Shown here in pieces: positions 12,901-25,800 of a DNA stretch of 64,000 nucleotides. Within the stretch, counting starts at the first letter, position 1. Each line of letters begins with the position of its first letter. This DNA is from Engraulis encrasicolus (Eukaryota; Chordata; Actinopteri; Clupeiformes; Engraulidae). Both the position numbers and the translations under genes were made by a program. The notes below the pieces were generated by a model. It did no database searches and was not told the origin of the DNA. It was given only the letters and a program-made list of their open reading frames with translations. The stretch is taken from the NCBI RefSeq assembly GCF_034702125.1, contig NC_085868.1:35236061-35300060 (forward strand). Reading direction: 5' to 3'.

Positions 12901-15900
12901 AATTACAACCTCCTTCATCACAATTACAAGTAGTTTACAGCTGTGAAGCTCATAGACCATAACCTCCCAACTGTGAACTCCACAAACTTCAATATTGTGG
13001 ACTTGTAGGCCTATCATGCCAGAGTAGGCCTATTTTAGATACCCCACAGTGATTCCTACACATCTCTAAGGATCAATCAAAACATTTTGAATAACCTACA
13101 CATTTGAATATGCTGGATCCTGTTCAAATGGATACACTTGAATATGGAAATAATTGAGTATGGCTGCATTTAAGATTTTTATTGAGACACTCATGTAGGC
13201 CTAGGCCTATTGCATATCGCATAGCCTATTTTGAATAAGACATTTCAATATGCGAGGAAGAAAGACACTGTTTATGTGTACTTTTGCTTATGCTTAGGGC
13301 TACATGCTATGGGTTACTGAAGGCACGGGCAAGGTGCGTCTGTGCGGGCGCGCGCACGTGAGTGGGTGTTTTGTTTTGGGAGGGGGGGGGCACTTGAGGT
13401 TTAGTGCCCAGGGGCATCACATTACCTTAATCTGGCCCTGCTCCTGTCTGTGGCTGGTCTTGGTTTCCATGGAGCCTTGAAAAACCAGAAGTGGTCCTTG
13501 ATCTCAGTGAGAAAAACACACAAATATATTTTCTTTTATTTAGTTATATACTGTATATCGGCAAACCTTGGCATACAAGCCTGACACCCTAACCGCTTAC
13601 CCATGACAGCCCCAGAGCATATAGGCCTACGCCAAATACAGTCATGGTATAGTGGTAAGGGAGCTGGACTTAACGTGGTGGTTGACTATTTTAGACATTA
13701 AGCCCTGTTTGTGTGACTTCTGGGGTGAATTAAAGATGTTCTCATCACAATTTTGACATTTGGTGCTGAACGGAGAAGTTGGGTATCAAACACTGCAGCC
13801 CCCCCACCTTTAACAGAAAAGACATGGAAAAAGACCTCGAAAAGACATGGAACTCGCCACGTGGTCAGTGGTAAACGGCGATAAATTGATCCGAAAATGG
13901 CAGGGAAATATGCCTTCAAACTGTTGTTTAGCATTTGATGGACCTATTTTTTTCCTGACGCCAGTGAATAGCAGTAGACAGCCAGTAGATGGCGAGAGTG
14001 TGTTGTTTGTGTAGACACCAAGGAGCGAGGTAGAACGGTTTGGTTGCCCCCAGCCATAGAGGTAGAAAATAACACTAGAGGTGACACAGCAATTTGCAAC
14101 AGCACTGGGACATGGCGCATGGAGCCGTAGGTAGTGTAGGCACCTTCAGTAAATGCAAGTCAATGGAGAACCCCTGTCAAAAACTTGACTAAAACTGTGT
14201 GAATATGAAGTAACACATTAATCAAAGACCAGATTTGCAATGTCAGGCTAAATATCTACTTAAATCATGAGTCAATAAAATACATTTGAAACATTTTTAA
14301 AATTCCATATTTTATGAACATAGTTAGCAACACACTTCAACTATTGTCCTTGTATAGTGTGTTGATGGACATTTTCACATGATTAAGCCATTTTTGACAG
14401 AGGTGAGCTTCCTTCTCCATTAATTTCCATTTCTCTGATCTACCTACAGATAATGGCCGCTACAGATTGCCGTAAAAAGGGGGGCGGGGTCACGTCTAGT
14501 GTTATTTTCTACCTCTATGCCCCCAGCACTCAGAAACTGGTGCTGGCTAAAAAAAACTACAGCTTGCATACAAACCCTAGAGAGGAACATAAACAAACAG
14601 AACCCTGTTTCCGGTCGCGTGGAGTAATACTAGTCAAACCAATTAAATCAATGAAGACAATAATGATTGTATCTTCTCTGTAAGCGTATTTCGCTGTCAT
14701 TTTCGAGCCAACGCATCGCTGTCAGTGGCGTTTCTAGCCCAAAATTACCACAGGGAGGGGCCTGACAGGGGCCCACATGTTTTTAGGGGGGTCCATGTAC
14801 CTTATATTGTTCGACCTTACTTTTGCCAAATATCGGCCTTTTTCTAAAACGAGTGGTGCCTAAAATACCTGCAAAAACACCTGCTTCAGCATCTGAAGCA
14901 CATACAAAGCATGTAATTAATTAAATTAAAGACTGCCTCATCTTGCATTAGAACACATTCATTCAGCTCTAACATACAAACTTTCTTCATTTACATTTTT
15001 TTTTTGATTGATGAGCTACTGTAGCTCCTGGCGCTAGGGTCAATGATGAGCTACACAGTATTTGGCATCAATGGGTTAATCAACTTACCTATTTCATATT
15101 TAATCTAACTGTTAAATCACAATGATCTGTATGCGTTGTTTGAAATGCTATACCAATTATTATTATTATTCTGGAAAAAATGTAATGGCAAGAACATACA
15201 AACAAGGCTGGGCGGTTTTGGAAAAAAATGTGTATCACAGTTTTCTTGATGACAAATGATATCACAGTTTTCTGCACGTTTTTCTTTTTTTTGATAAGCG
15301 GCGATTTTTCCCCAAACCTTTCTAACGCAAAGACTGAAATTAAATGTAAAAATCTGATAAAATCATGAATTTAAATTAATCTCCGTTTCTATTTTATCAC
15401 TTTTCATTTCAATAATATTTGTGTAATTTACAGTTTATATTTCCCTATCCAACAAAGTCTCAAATAAGAGAAAATGCAGCATTGCAAAATAGCCTAAAAT
15501 CTCTACCACATGGCAGTCAGTAGTGCCACAGATCTTTCAAGGAAGAAGGGTTAAATGATTGTAAGCAGCTGCTAATTTCTCTGGCAGCTGTTTTGGGCTT
15601 TTTTCCCCAAGACAGCCCAAAACAGCTTATTTCTCATTCTACACCTGGCAACACTAGTTGCTTATTTCTTGTTCTACACCTGGCAACACTGGTTCCTAGG
15701 TCCGTTGTCCTGTTGCTTGAGATTGACTTAAGGGACTCACTAGTTTGACGCCGTGTCGCCCAGGAGGGGCGGGATTTGGGGCAGAACAACAGAAACGAAA
15801 CAGACTGAAGAGACACAGGAAACAAACGGATTTACTTGACATTGTGTGAATATTTCCTTTGAATTAAACGCCAATCCAACGTAGAAGGTATTTTGTCCGG

Positions 15901-18900
15901 TAGTTTGTGTCATATGGCGATGCATTTCGCTCCTATTTTGCTCCCAAATCATTTCAAACAGCAATGTAGCAATGTATCTTGTCTGCCCATTGCATTTGTA
16001 CGCTAAGCTACTTTAGCCTATGGCAAAACTCATAAGCAGCCTGAACAGAAGTGCTGCGCACACACAGTTGGGATGGCAATTAAATACCTTTAAGAATCTG
16101 AGAACTGTTGTAGCCCATTAAAATAGCACCACATAGAATTGCCTTTTAACTCAGCCACATAGGCCTACAGTAAGTGCCCAAACCAAATGCATGCCACCAT
16201 TCCGTATAAAACCGGCTTATTCCTCACCTACAGAAACTTTAGGAAATGAATTGTTTCCTCACTTCAGCATATAGTCCAATTCCATTTAAGTCCAGCAATG
16301 ATAGCTCCAAAAATGTTCAGAAGTTCTAGCTCACAAGTCTGCAGGTCACCGCTTGCAGCAGGTGGAACAGCCCGCGACTCTAGTTGTATGCGTGTAGGGG
16401 CAGTGGCAGCACCTCACCCGAGCCTGGGGGCAAAGTATTGACGAAGGTCCCCCTACCCAACACGTGTAATGTCATTGGGACCCAATTCTGTACCCCCTCT
16501 GTGCCTGTGCCTGGGACAACTGAACCTCCTAGTCCCTTCCTGTATGTGTTGCGCTTGGAATCCGTCAATGCACGTTGCAAACCTGTTCCGCTCTTTGGCC
16601 AGCGGTTAGACATTATAATTTTTTATATCATTGGCTGGTGCAGGGGCCCTCGGGGGCCAGGACCAATTCTACAGGGGCCCAGGCCCACCCTGGCCCCTGT
16701 CTACGCCAATGATCGCTGTCCACCTCTGACCACTCGGTGAGTTTCATATCTCTGCAAACGAAAGTTTAGGCTAATGCTGTTTTAGGATTGTGCTTGAGTG
16801 CTAGATTGGAGTCTGTGTAAAGGTGGGGGGTCTGCAGTCTTGGTTACCCAAATGCTCCGTTCAGCACCAAATGTCAAAATTGTGATGAGACCATATCTAA
16901 TTCACCCCAGAAGTCACAAAAACAGGGCTTAATGTCTAAAATAGCGAACCACCACTTTAAGTTCAGAGGGCTGCAGGTTTGACTCCCACTCTGACCTCTT
17001 CCTACACCTCTATCCATGGCTGAAGTGCCCTTGAGCAAGGCACCTAACCCCACACTGTTCCAGGGACTGTAACCAAAACCTTGTCTAAATAGGCCTAACA
17101 CTAAATCGCTTTGGATAAAAAGAGTCTGCTAAGTGTAATGTAATGTAGTAAACATTTCAATATAATATATGATATAGGATAAAAAACACTGTTACCTTCC
17201 ATCTTTTTCCTCAGTTTATCACCGCTAATGTGATCGGTCTGATCACAATGCTAACAACTGGAGCCATGCTAAGCAATATAAAAGCACTGGTAAGTTTCAT
17301 GACACACCACAATGTTGTCAGAATAAAAGCACTGAGTGTAATTAAAATTGATGACAATGTTCTCTGAATGTGTGTACACATTCTAATGCCTGAATGTATG
17401 TAAGTGTGTGTGCTATATACAATATGTTTAATATGTTGTGCAATGCACAAACTACTATAATTTAAGTAGCCCAATTGTGTATGCTGCTGGACACCTAGGC
17501 TACATTTACTTTGGTATAAATACATTTACTTGGATCAATTAAATTCCTATACTCAGGCCCCCCGATTTTTTTTTCAGCTCACCTGCTAAGGCTTTGTGTA
17601 TGAATTAATTATTTTAAGAGCAAAGAAATCCTGCACACTGTCCATTCCACCAACAAACTTTAATACATTGTTTTGGTCATCCGACCTGCTTCATGTTGTA
17701 TTAAAGTTTGTTGGTGGAATGGACAGTGTGCAGGATTTCTTTACACTTGAATGACAACCCCACTGGGATAATATCCTACGCACCTGCCCACCTACAGAGG
17801 TGTGCAAAACCGTCTTCTTGAACAGTTATTTTAAGAGCACCATACCGATTTTTAAACACTAGTTACAGTGATTTTTTTTTTATTCACATTTTAATGAACA
17901 TTCCTTATATATAAGCTAAACAAAACATTTCAAAATGTTTCAACTGATGAATATTATGTACGGAAGTGAAAATTATTAGATAAAAATGCAGAGAGCATAA
18001 TTTACACAAGGACTAGGAACTTTAAGGAGTTACTAACTGCGTGTCTCCAGGAGAAGCAGTGGTCAGGAAGCTATTCATTCAAACAGGTTCCTTACTTGGA
18101 AAACTATGCATCCCTGGCAGATATTAGGTCATTTTTACTCCATTAGTAGCTATTTTATTCAGTTCATGTGTGTTTTCAAACTGTTAAGACAAATATTAAA
18201 GCTCAACTATAATTTCAAGACAATGTCAAATGGATTTATTACATGGGTATTGTGAGTGAAAATTGGTACTTTGGGACTGAAGATTTCATCCGTGTAAGTA
18301 ATTACACTTTTCTCGAGGTGTTAGTCACAAAGCACAATCCTCTACCTGTTTCCCCCCCGCATAACATATTGCTGTGCACCCTGCTTTTATTGCTGTGCAG
18401 TAGGATATAAGTGGCATTAAACAATAAATAAGCAAACAGGAACTTGTATTCAGATTAACTTGCCTTCTTTGTGGTTCGTATTCAGTGCTTTACTGCATTT
18501 GTTTTTGGAAAAATGAAAAAAAAAATGTTTTTTTTTTTGTTGCAAAATCGTTAAAGTGGGGGCTAATACTGATGTAGGGGGGGCTAAAGCCCCCCTAAAA
18601 TAGGCCTAACGACGGCCCTGACTATACTCTAATAAAAAAAAGCACTGGTCTACACTGGACCAAATGGTACACCGCCACCCCTCTGTAAGAATCTTCATAG
18701 CGGAACATCCCTTTACAAGCCTACTTGTGTTGGTGGTACATTTGTATTTAATTCATTCATTTGTCATGTGAGATAGTGATTGAAGTTCGATCGGGAAGTC
18801 CTAAAGGTGTGGTACTACCAGGGCCGCTGACAGCATTTGCTGGGCCCAGGACAAAGTCATCTGAAAAGGTTCCCTACCCAATGCATACAATGTAAGGGAG

Positions 18901-19887
18901 ACCCAATTCTGGGCCCCCTATTCTGAATCCACAGTTTATGGCTCTACTTGGTTTTCGTCCAGAGTATGGTCAAATAATAAATGCCTCATTAGGCCTGAGT
19001 TTCACCTTTGCTGCTTTGGAGGTAATACAATTTTTATTTTATTTTTTACCATTCCCTTCATTACAGTCAATGTGCTAAATCACAACCACACAGAAGTAAA
19101 TTAATTAAATATATAACAATGCAACAATACAATAAAATATTAAATGTACACTGACTGGCCACTTTATTATAATCATCTTGTTGGAACTCCTTTTGGCTTC
19201 AGAATGGCTTACTACCTGATACGGGTGTAAATCACAGCCTTCATGAAAATACGATACGTTATCGATTTCTTAAAGCAGGGATTCCATCGTTTTCGATACT
19301 TAAGAATTCCCCACCATACGATACGATTCGATTCTATTCTATTTTTTTCAATCACTTTTCCACTTCTATTATGCTATGGAGCTAGGGCATTGGACAGGAG
19401 AATCCACTATTTTCAATACTTAAGAATGCCCCACGATACAATGCGATGTGATTCGATTAAATCGCCGGCCGATACATCGATACATTTCGATTATTATTTA
19501 CACCCCTACTACCTGAAGTAATAGTCAGATGTTACACTGCAACAATGCTCAATTGGTACTAAGGGGCTCAAAGTCTGCAAGAAAATATCCCCAACACCAT
19601 TACACCACCAGGATAAACTGTTGATACAAGGCAGGGTTGGTCTATGTTTTCATGGTATTGACCCCAAATTCTTACCCTATACCATCCGAGTGTTTATTCG
19701 AGCAATTGGACAGTTGTACTTAATAAAGTGGCCTTTGAGTGTATAATTAAACAATATAAAACATATTGTATGTAAAAATGAGAAGCATCTGTCCATCAAT
19801 ATGACATTATATCATTATATAACAATATATCATTTTCAGGCCATTGGAATTGCACTTGCTGCCATGATCATGCATCAAGCGGCTTAA
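9980..19887 (+). CDS. Small three-pass membrane protein, 4 coding exons (unknown function)
   Basis: Four coding exons join in phase 0: 9980-10039, 11284-11349, 17215-17289 and 19840-19887 (TAA at 19885), giving 82 residues. All donors are canonical (GTAAGT, GTATGC, GTAAGT), and acceptors follow pyrimidine tracts. The start ATG has A at -3 and G at +4 and follows an acceptor at 9968-9969, so a 5' untranslated exon should lie upstream. The product begins MALKKQHLKWAFIGLN. It has hydrophobic segments at about residues 9-31, 43-62 and 66-79, separated by a short charged loop (IKMDVSLQTKLR). The first segment superficially resembles a tetraspanin first helix, but no large extracellular loop or CCG motif exists. 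I do not recognise the family. Equal phase and hydrophobic continuity across all joins argue for a real gene. Confidence 0.68.
10430..10590 (+). mobile_element. tRNA-derived SINE, degraded
   Basis: A box-A-like 'ggtagggcactcgcctg' and box-B-like 'gattcgattcccg' are followed by 'gtgtcctttgccgacccctccctgtct' and 'tcctattaaatacattcgaaaa'. The same body occurs in the better copy at 33638-33812. It lies in intron 1 of the gene starting at 9980. Confidence 0.75.
11064..11788. repeat. Repeats with TTTCACACCTGGTCCCC ends
   Basis: 'cgttttcacacctggtccccttcagccgcctaagc' near 11066 and again 'ggttttcacacctggtccccttta' near 11380 are answered by inverted 'gtaggcagctgaaaggggccaagtgtgac' ending near 11780. 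At least one MITE (about 11380-11788) plus a partial copy is likely. Exon 2 of the membrane-protein gene (11284-11349) lies between them, so they are not one element. A duplicated 'atgaatctagcatggt' brackets the partial copy. Confidence 0.5.
11953..13440. mobile_element. hAT-type element, 1.49 kb
   Basis: The left end is CATGGCCGGATTAA and the right end TTAATCTGGCCCTG. Flanking 8-mers are ctcctgcc (11945-11952) and ctcctgtc (13441-13448), matching at 7 of 8 bases. 'agtgcccaggg' occurs inverted near both ends. No transposase frame survives. It sits in intron 2 of the membrane-protein gene. Confidence 0.75.
13638..13673 (+). mobile_element. SINE head, left part of a SINE split by an insertion
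   Basis: 'gtcatggtatagtggtaagg' is a tRNA-type box A. The SINE continues at 16957 after the TTAA-flanked insertion 13674-16956, where box B is found. A further reversed SINE-head fragment lies at about 13567-13613. Confidence 0.75.
13674..16956. mobile_element. TTAA-type DNA transposon that split a SINE
   Basis: TTAA occurs at 13670-13673 and 16957-16960. Long inverted ends start (A/C)GTGGTGGTT and include 'tattttagacattaagccct' and 'acatttggtgctgaacgga' on both sides, covering about 130 bp. TTAA target duplication is typical of piggyBac or Kolobok elements. Without the nested hAT element at 14723-16711 it would be about 1.3 kb. No transposase frame is readable. Confidence 0.8.
14723..16711. 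mobile_element. hAT-type element nested in the TTAA element
   Basis: It starts CAGTGGCGTTTCTAG and ends GTCTACGCCAATG. An exact 8-bp duplication, atcgctgt, lies at 14715-14722 and 16712-16719. The interior holds a tandem repeat of about 38 bp around 15640-15695 ('ctacacctggcaacact' twice) and GGGGCCC-rich ends. No long frame looks like a transposase. Confidence 0.85.
16957..17147 (+). mobile_element. SINE right part (box B, body, tail)
   Basis: 'gcaggtttgactcccac' (box B-like) is followed by 'ccatggctgaagtgcccttgagcaaggcac' and the tail 'tcgctttggataaaaagagtctgc' plus (AATGT)n. This is a V-SINE-like body and LINE-like tail. Joined at TTAA to 13638-13673 it makes a whole SINE. Confidence 0.8.
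17622..17742. repeat. Perfect 45-bp inverted repeat (hairpin)
   Basis: The left arm 17622-17666 and right arm 17698-17742 are exact reverse complements around a 31-base loop. It lies in intron 3 of the membrane-protein gene. The sequence from 17743 to 19140 shows only short repeat fragments ('gggggggctaaagccccccc'-like at 18575-18600, and a fragment at 18835-18910 resembling 16445-16495). Confidence 0.9.
19147..19743. mobile_element. Tc1-like non-autonomous element
   Basis: TA plus CACTGACTGGCCACTTTATTA at the left answers AATAAAGTGGCCTTTGAGTG plus TA at the right. The internal phrases 'gaactccttttggcttcagaa' and 'gatacaaggcagggttgg' recall the Tc1 remnant at 4592-5340. It was interrupted by the element at 19220-19508. 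Confidence 0.75.
19220..19508. mobile_element. hAT-type MITE nested in the Tc1-like element
   Basis: Ends are TACGGGTGTAAAT and ATTTACACCCCTA. An exact 8-bp duplication, ctacctga, lies at 19212-19219 and 19509-19516. The interior repeats GATACGAT/CGATTC-like words. Confidence 0.85.
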
Positions 19888-22800
19888 AGGGGGAAAACAC
19901 AAGTTGGATGACACCACTGGCAAAGAAAGTGGCTTCTCTGAAGATCTGCTTTATAATCTCCTTTTAATCTTTTTGATATTTTTTATTTAGTTTCATCGTA
20001 ATTTGGTCCACTGATCTGTGGGAACCTGCACTCTCCATTTCATCTCTTGATTCCTCATAGATTTTTGCTTTTCGCTATAGTCCTTATAGCTTGTCCTTGT
20101 AGCTTGTCTTGTTTTTCAACAGATGAGCAAATTGTTATTAAAACCCTTATTTCGTCTACATACCATAGAACTGCTTTATCTTCGCTAGTAAATTTTTGGA
20201 TGGGATGATAACCATTAAAGCTTTGGATGTGTGATACTTGACACATGTGAGTGATTCTCTAATTCGCCTACACTTTTAAGTCTGTGGATTTTATTTGGCA
20301 ATTCCACTAACTATTAACTGCATCCAATGATGTTTTGGACATTAGAAAACATTTATCTTTCATATAATACAGAAAGTGTAGACATAGCATTATTTCCCTC
20401 AGCAAGAATGAATATTTAATACTGGTTTTGGGCGTTTTCATGCCGTCCTATTTTCCAAATGTCAGATTCAGTCTTCATATTAGCATGTAAAGAAACTTGT
20501 TTTGCCCAAGACGATTGCAAATGTTGATTCACAGTAATCATCACAATATGACAAAACTGTCAGAAAGACCACTGTCCTTTCCATTATACATGAAATTTGC
20601 CATTTTGTGTGTGTCCACGAACCGTGTCACGGTCTGAAACCTCCTCCATAAATCAGTAATGGTTTGGTCTTAGGCCATACGAATAACATCACGTGATGTC
20701 ATAACCTCTTTGGCAGGATATGGGAAGACTTTTTGGTAAATTTTGAGCTCCATCCTTCCATAATTTAATCCAGTCTTTTTCATGTTCTCATAGCGGGAAA
20801 ATTGCCTGTCAACTGTGTTATCAACATATTCATAAGAATCTGAATTAGAAATCACATGTAGAAAAACACAGATAAAGCATACATATACATGAATTGATTA
20901 AGGTGTTGTGGTGGAACTTCTGAGGTCCTCAGTTAGCACAACACCATAAAAATGGCTGAAATGTCAACGGTGTTACAATTAAGTATGACAGTCAGGGTTG
21001 CCAGATGAGGCTGATGATTTCCAGCCCAAAAAATGATCAAAATCCGCCCTAAAAACCCGCCCAATTCTATTGATTTATATGGCAGTGGGAAGGTTTTTCT
21101 GATAGATGCCATTTTTACCCGCACATGGCCATCCTAAGCAGCCCAATTGGTCGGGAACCAACCCAATCTGGCAACACTGATGACAGTTGAGGAGGAGTAT
21201 GTTTTTGCCAATTTATATCCATATTGACAGACAAACAAACAAAATAATTTGTGTTCTAGGGAGATGGGTTTGTCTGCTCTGTTTTTTCTCCTAAAAAAGT
21301 GCCGACTTGTTCCCCTGCACTGTTGACCGTAACACAGTTGAGTAACACTGTTGACTGTTTTGAAAGTGTTTTTGCGCTATTGATCCCTTATGTGTTGGAA
21401 AAATCCTATGAACATACACTAGGGATTATCTCTGGAGAAGGAAGTCTTGTGTAAGGAGGGTGACTATATTCAAATCAGACGTTTATGATGAAAAATGTGT
21501 CAGTCTGTATCACAGTGACTCATAAAATCCTACTTATGAAGCTCAACAATCACATTTTCTATATCAGTTGCACAGATTAATGACAACATTACTGCTGAAA
21601 TAGTCCATGAGCCAGACCACCGATCGCAATCGAAAGGGTGGGCAAAGTCTTGTTGGTATTTTATTATTGCTATATATGTCCAGTTTATGAATTGGTATGA
21701 TAACCTTTGCAGAACAGTAGCTTCATCATATTTATCATGCATTTCTTATTTGAACCATTTTACACTAAAAACGCCTAGGCTAATTTGCTAATATCTTGAT
21801 AAATTGAACATAAAAATGACTGTGAGGTAAATATATTTATAGGAAAAGTTGTTATACAAAATTCTTAGATAGTTCAAAGGGCACGTTACACATATTTCCC
21901 ACTTAATTTAGTTCAGGCCCCCATTTTCACTGACTTTTCATTTAAAAATGAGGGTTTATTTCTCAAGAGTGAAAAAAAAACTTCTATGCATCAACACACA
22001 ATTTTCCCAGTACATTACAATACAGGTGGGTTTTATATTACAAGTTTCCTTAAAAGTTATCTTTCATTATCCAAACAAAGTGTAATGTACTTAAATGTGA
22101 ACTAATTTACATACACACTCGAATTTGATATGTAGACAAAGACCTATTGGATAAAGCAGAGACTACACTTTTTACATCGACTAAGGGTGTTTGGAGAGGA
22201 TAAAGTCACTTTTTGTACCATGCTGTTGTTGAGAGTGTACTACACTATACAATCTGGTGCCATGCACAGACATTTTTGGGGGCAGGTGCTCAAGGTGGGG
22301 GCGGGGGGCATGTGGAACTTCCAGTTTCCTTGCTAGGTTAGAACAGGAGTGGGGGAGCCGTTTTCATTCGTGGGCCACTTCAAATTTTATAAAAGGCTGC
22401 ACTATGAACACAAATCAGGATTTCCCCCTGCAGTTTAGGCCTACATTGAAGGTGGGCACCTTCACAACAGACCCCACCTCCTCTAGGTCCCCTGAAAACA
22501 TAACTTAATTGTATTGCAAATTCAATTTCTAAGAGTTCTTTACAAAGCATGTCAAATTCCATGTGAAACTGCATAACATTAAAATTACATCAGGGGCCGT
22601 AAACGGCCCTTGAGACATAAGTTAGATTCCCCACCTTTGTATTATAAACTATACTATATCAGTGGGAAATTGCCACATGCTTTTGATCTCAAGAATTTCT
22701 ACCGTAGATGATCATGCCAATATGGAACACATTTTTGGCAAAATAACAAGAACTTTCAAAAAGGGCCTTTTTTTCGTCCAATACTGCGAAGGGGCAGATG

Positions 22801-25800
22801 CTTTAGCACCACCAAGTCCGTTCCTAGATCTGTGCATGCCTATGATACAATCACTTGGGTTTGGAAAACCAACAGTAAAAGTAAAGTCCCAAATCAACAG
22901 ACAGACCCGCTCTGCACTGGGATCACCCCACCTTCCAAGCAACATACTGTATGAAGAGTCCAGAGAGCAGGCCAGTAATGGGGAATAACAGATTACATGT
23001 TTCACTATTACATTATTAACAATCAAAAAATTGAAGAGTTGCATTCCCTTACAGTTACTGCTTCAGTGTCTGGTAATTAAAGTACATTTACTATGTGAAA
23101 ATAAGTGGTGGTTTCTAGATTCATATGTTATGCTATTCTCAAATTTTGATCATTCCACACATTACCAGAAACCCAGAGAAAACACATAATGTGCATGCGT
23201 GTTGGTGTGGCAGTGGCTGTGTGTCTGTGCCTGACAGATGGAGTTGACTCTATGATTCTGCTTGCATTTGTCTTCTTCTGTTCAAATATCTACCTTCATA
23301 TGGCTGTCCCTGCTGGTAACTCTTGTAATATCGTCTGAGTTTCCCAAAAACACTTAAGTAGTAATAAGTAGTACTTAACCCTGTGAAACCTGAACCATGA
23401 AAGCAATGAGAGAAAATTCTAATTTTTTGGAATTTGCTTCAATATTGGTCCCTTATAAGAAATGTAAAAAAAAAATTCTAAATTTTGTTAAGGTCGCTGA
23501 GATATTTAATGCATCATATATGATGCATCAGGCTTTTAATGAATGAAAATTCCAATTTCATGACCATTGAAAAATGACTTTTAATGCATTTACAACTTTT
23601 TTTTAATTTAAAAAAGTTGTCAGACAATTTAATTTGAGGATTATCTTTAAATATTTAGTGAGATCCTGCCATTTTTTAAAGCCTATCCTTGTTTTAGCAG
23701 GACCATATTTTACATTTCCCACAGCCTGGTTGGGTAATTTTTTAAAATCTATGTAAAAACATAGCTGATCGAATGCTCAACAACCTATTTATGAGTGTAA
23801 TATAGATCATTATTCATTTTTGATGTGTAATTTGAATATATGGGTCCATTACTACAATTGGACCATTTCTCCATTCACTTCAATGCATTTTTTACGAGAT
23901 CATAATTTCAACATTTTGCATTGCATTTTCAAAATTGCAAGTAAAACCTGTTTCTTAAGACAATATCTTTGTCTTGAAGTAAAACAACTTGTGTGTTTTG
24001 TTAAACGATCGTCGTGGTATGCTTTGTAAGTTTCCCTATGGAGCAAATGCATTGATGGCTGACTTCCTGCCACCGCCGGATGGTGCTTATATGTCTCATC
24101 AGTTTTAGCACGATCTCTCTGCAACACGGTGTAAAAATATAAACTCTTTCTTGCTTAATTGCACAAAGCAAGTGTTCAAATTAAAGGATGTAGAGTTATA
24201 TTTCGGAAATTTGTACACAAACCTTATGCAATTTGACAAAATCTCAGCGTCGGTCAGGGAAACCGCTTCTACCCCATTTTCCTGTTTTTCGCCGAGCTGT
24301 GGTCAACTTGTTGTCGACCGCTGCTCTCTTGTGGCGGTTTCCGTGTACTGCAGGACGTTTGGAAATGACACGCAGGATGTTTTTCAGATAGATTTTTTTG
24401 TGTGTCAGCGTGGAGAGGGCTTTGAATTTGATGAGACATATATGATGCATCCGGCGCGATAGGGTTAAGTATGAGGCACCCTTTAGACAATAGCAGGGAT
24501 AGACATCAATTCAAGCTTATACAATACCTTTTCTTGTACATGCATGCTTGAACATAACACATGTGTGAGGAAAAAGGCCTATATACACTTTTAGTGGTGA
24601 TGTGTATATTCTTGATATACTGACAAGGGGCCACCTCATACTTAAGTTCTTAAACCTTCAGTAATTGCATTTGCTCAAATGTCTGTAATTGAGTACTTTG
24701 ATGAGTAACTTGTAATTTCCAAAGTAGTTATTTAAATGGGTGATTTTATTTTTACTCAAATTACAATTTGGCCCAAGTATTTTACTTATATCTATCTTGA
24801 GTACTGAGGAAGGCAAAATTGAAATAAAGGGGAACATCTGTCAGACATGAAGGGGAATTGTGTGTTATTACCATTTACCATAAATGATCTATTTTGGACT
24901 AATCTATTGGATGACTCTAGGGCCCGCTGGCCCAATACCATTAGTCCGACAGCCCATAGACGGTACACAATAGAGTTGCAAGCAACTGTCTGAGAATAGT
25001 AGAGCACACACCAGGGACTAGATCTGAGGGAGTAGCAACGCAGCCTGAAAACTGTTTTTTAGAAGATATACAAGACTTATTATTTATTAACAAAACTTAT
25101 TCATGAATTTAATCTCTCAACTGGGAATTAAATGAAATCCACCAGACTATTTCCTTTGGTAGACTTCCCCGCCTTTGAAATTGAAGGTCCCAGACCCAAA
25201 CACAATGAAATCCAGACCCCTAAATTCAGAGTAATGGGCTGTTGTATCAATGAGCTGACCCTCGGCCTGCAACTTTGCCACAACAGGGCACACAGAATTT
25301 TGTTGTCACGATCAAAGCCAGGTTTTTGGAAGATGGCATGTGTAGAGATAGACAGAGGTCACGAAGGGTGCTATTTAAGGAAAGCGATAGAAAGACAAAC
25401 TGAAAGTAACTAACTTCTACTCAAATTACATTTTTAAAGTATTTTTTTTAACTTTTACTCAAGCACACTTTTAAAGAGGTAATTTTACTTCTACTTTGAG
25501 TAGAATTTGAACCAAGTAATGGTATTTTACTGTTTTTACTTAATTACATTCTTTAGTATTCTTTCTACCTCTGATGGCCTCCTACTGCAAATGAGCCTGG
25601 CAACAGGCCAATTCACTCTTGGCTGAAAACGCTCAACTACATTATAACAACATTGCTAACAATGCAGGAAGTCTTAGGTAACCGATTAAGACTTGGCCAT
25701 TACCATTTGGTGACAATAAGGTTATAACAGAGGGACTGCGTTACAACCTTAAAGCCAGCCGGTCGAGGTGCACCACATGACAGCCAGGGTACACCACGTG

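Noticed and set aside
16384..16740. 118-codon plus-strand frame
   Set aside because: It lies inside the hAT element 14723-16711 across its GGGGCCC-rich end and resembles no protein.
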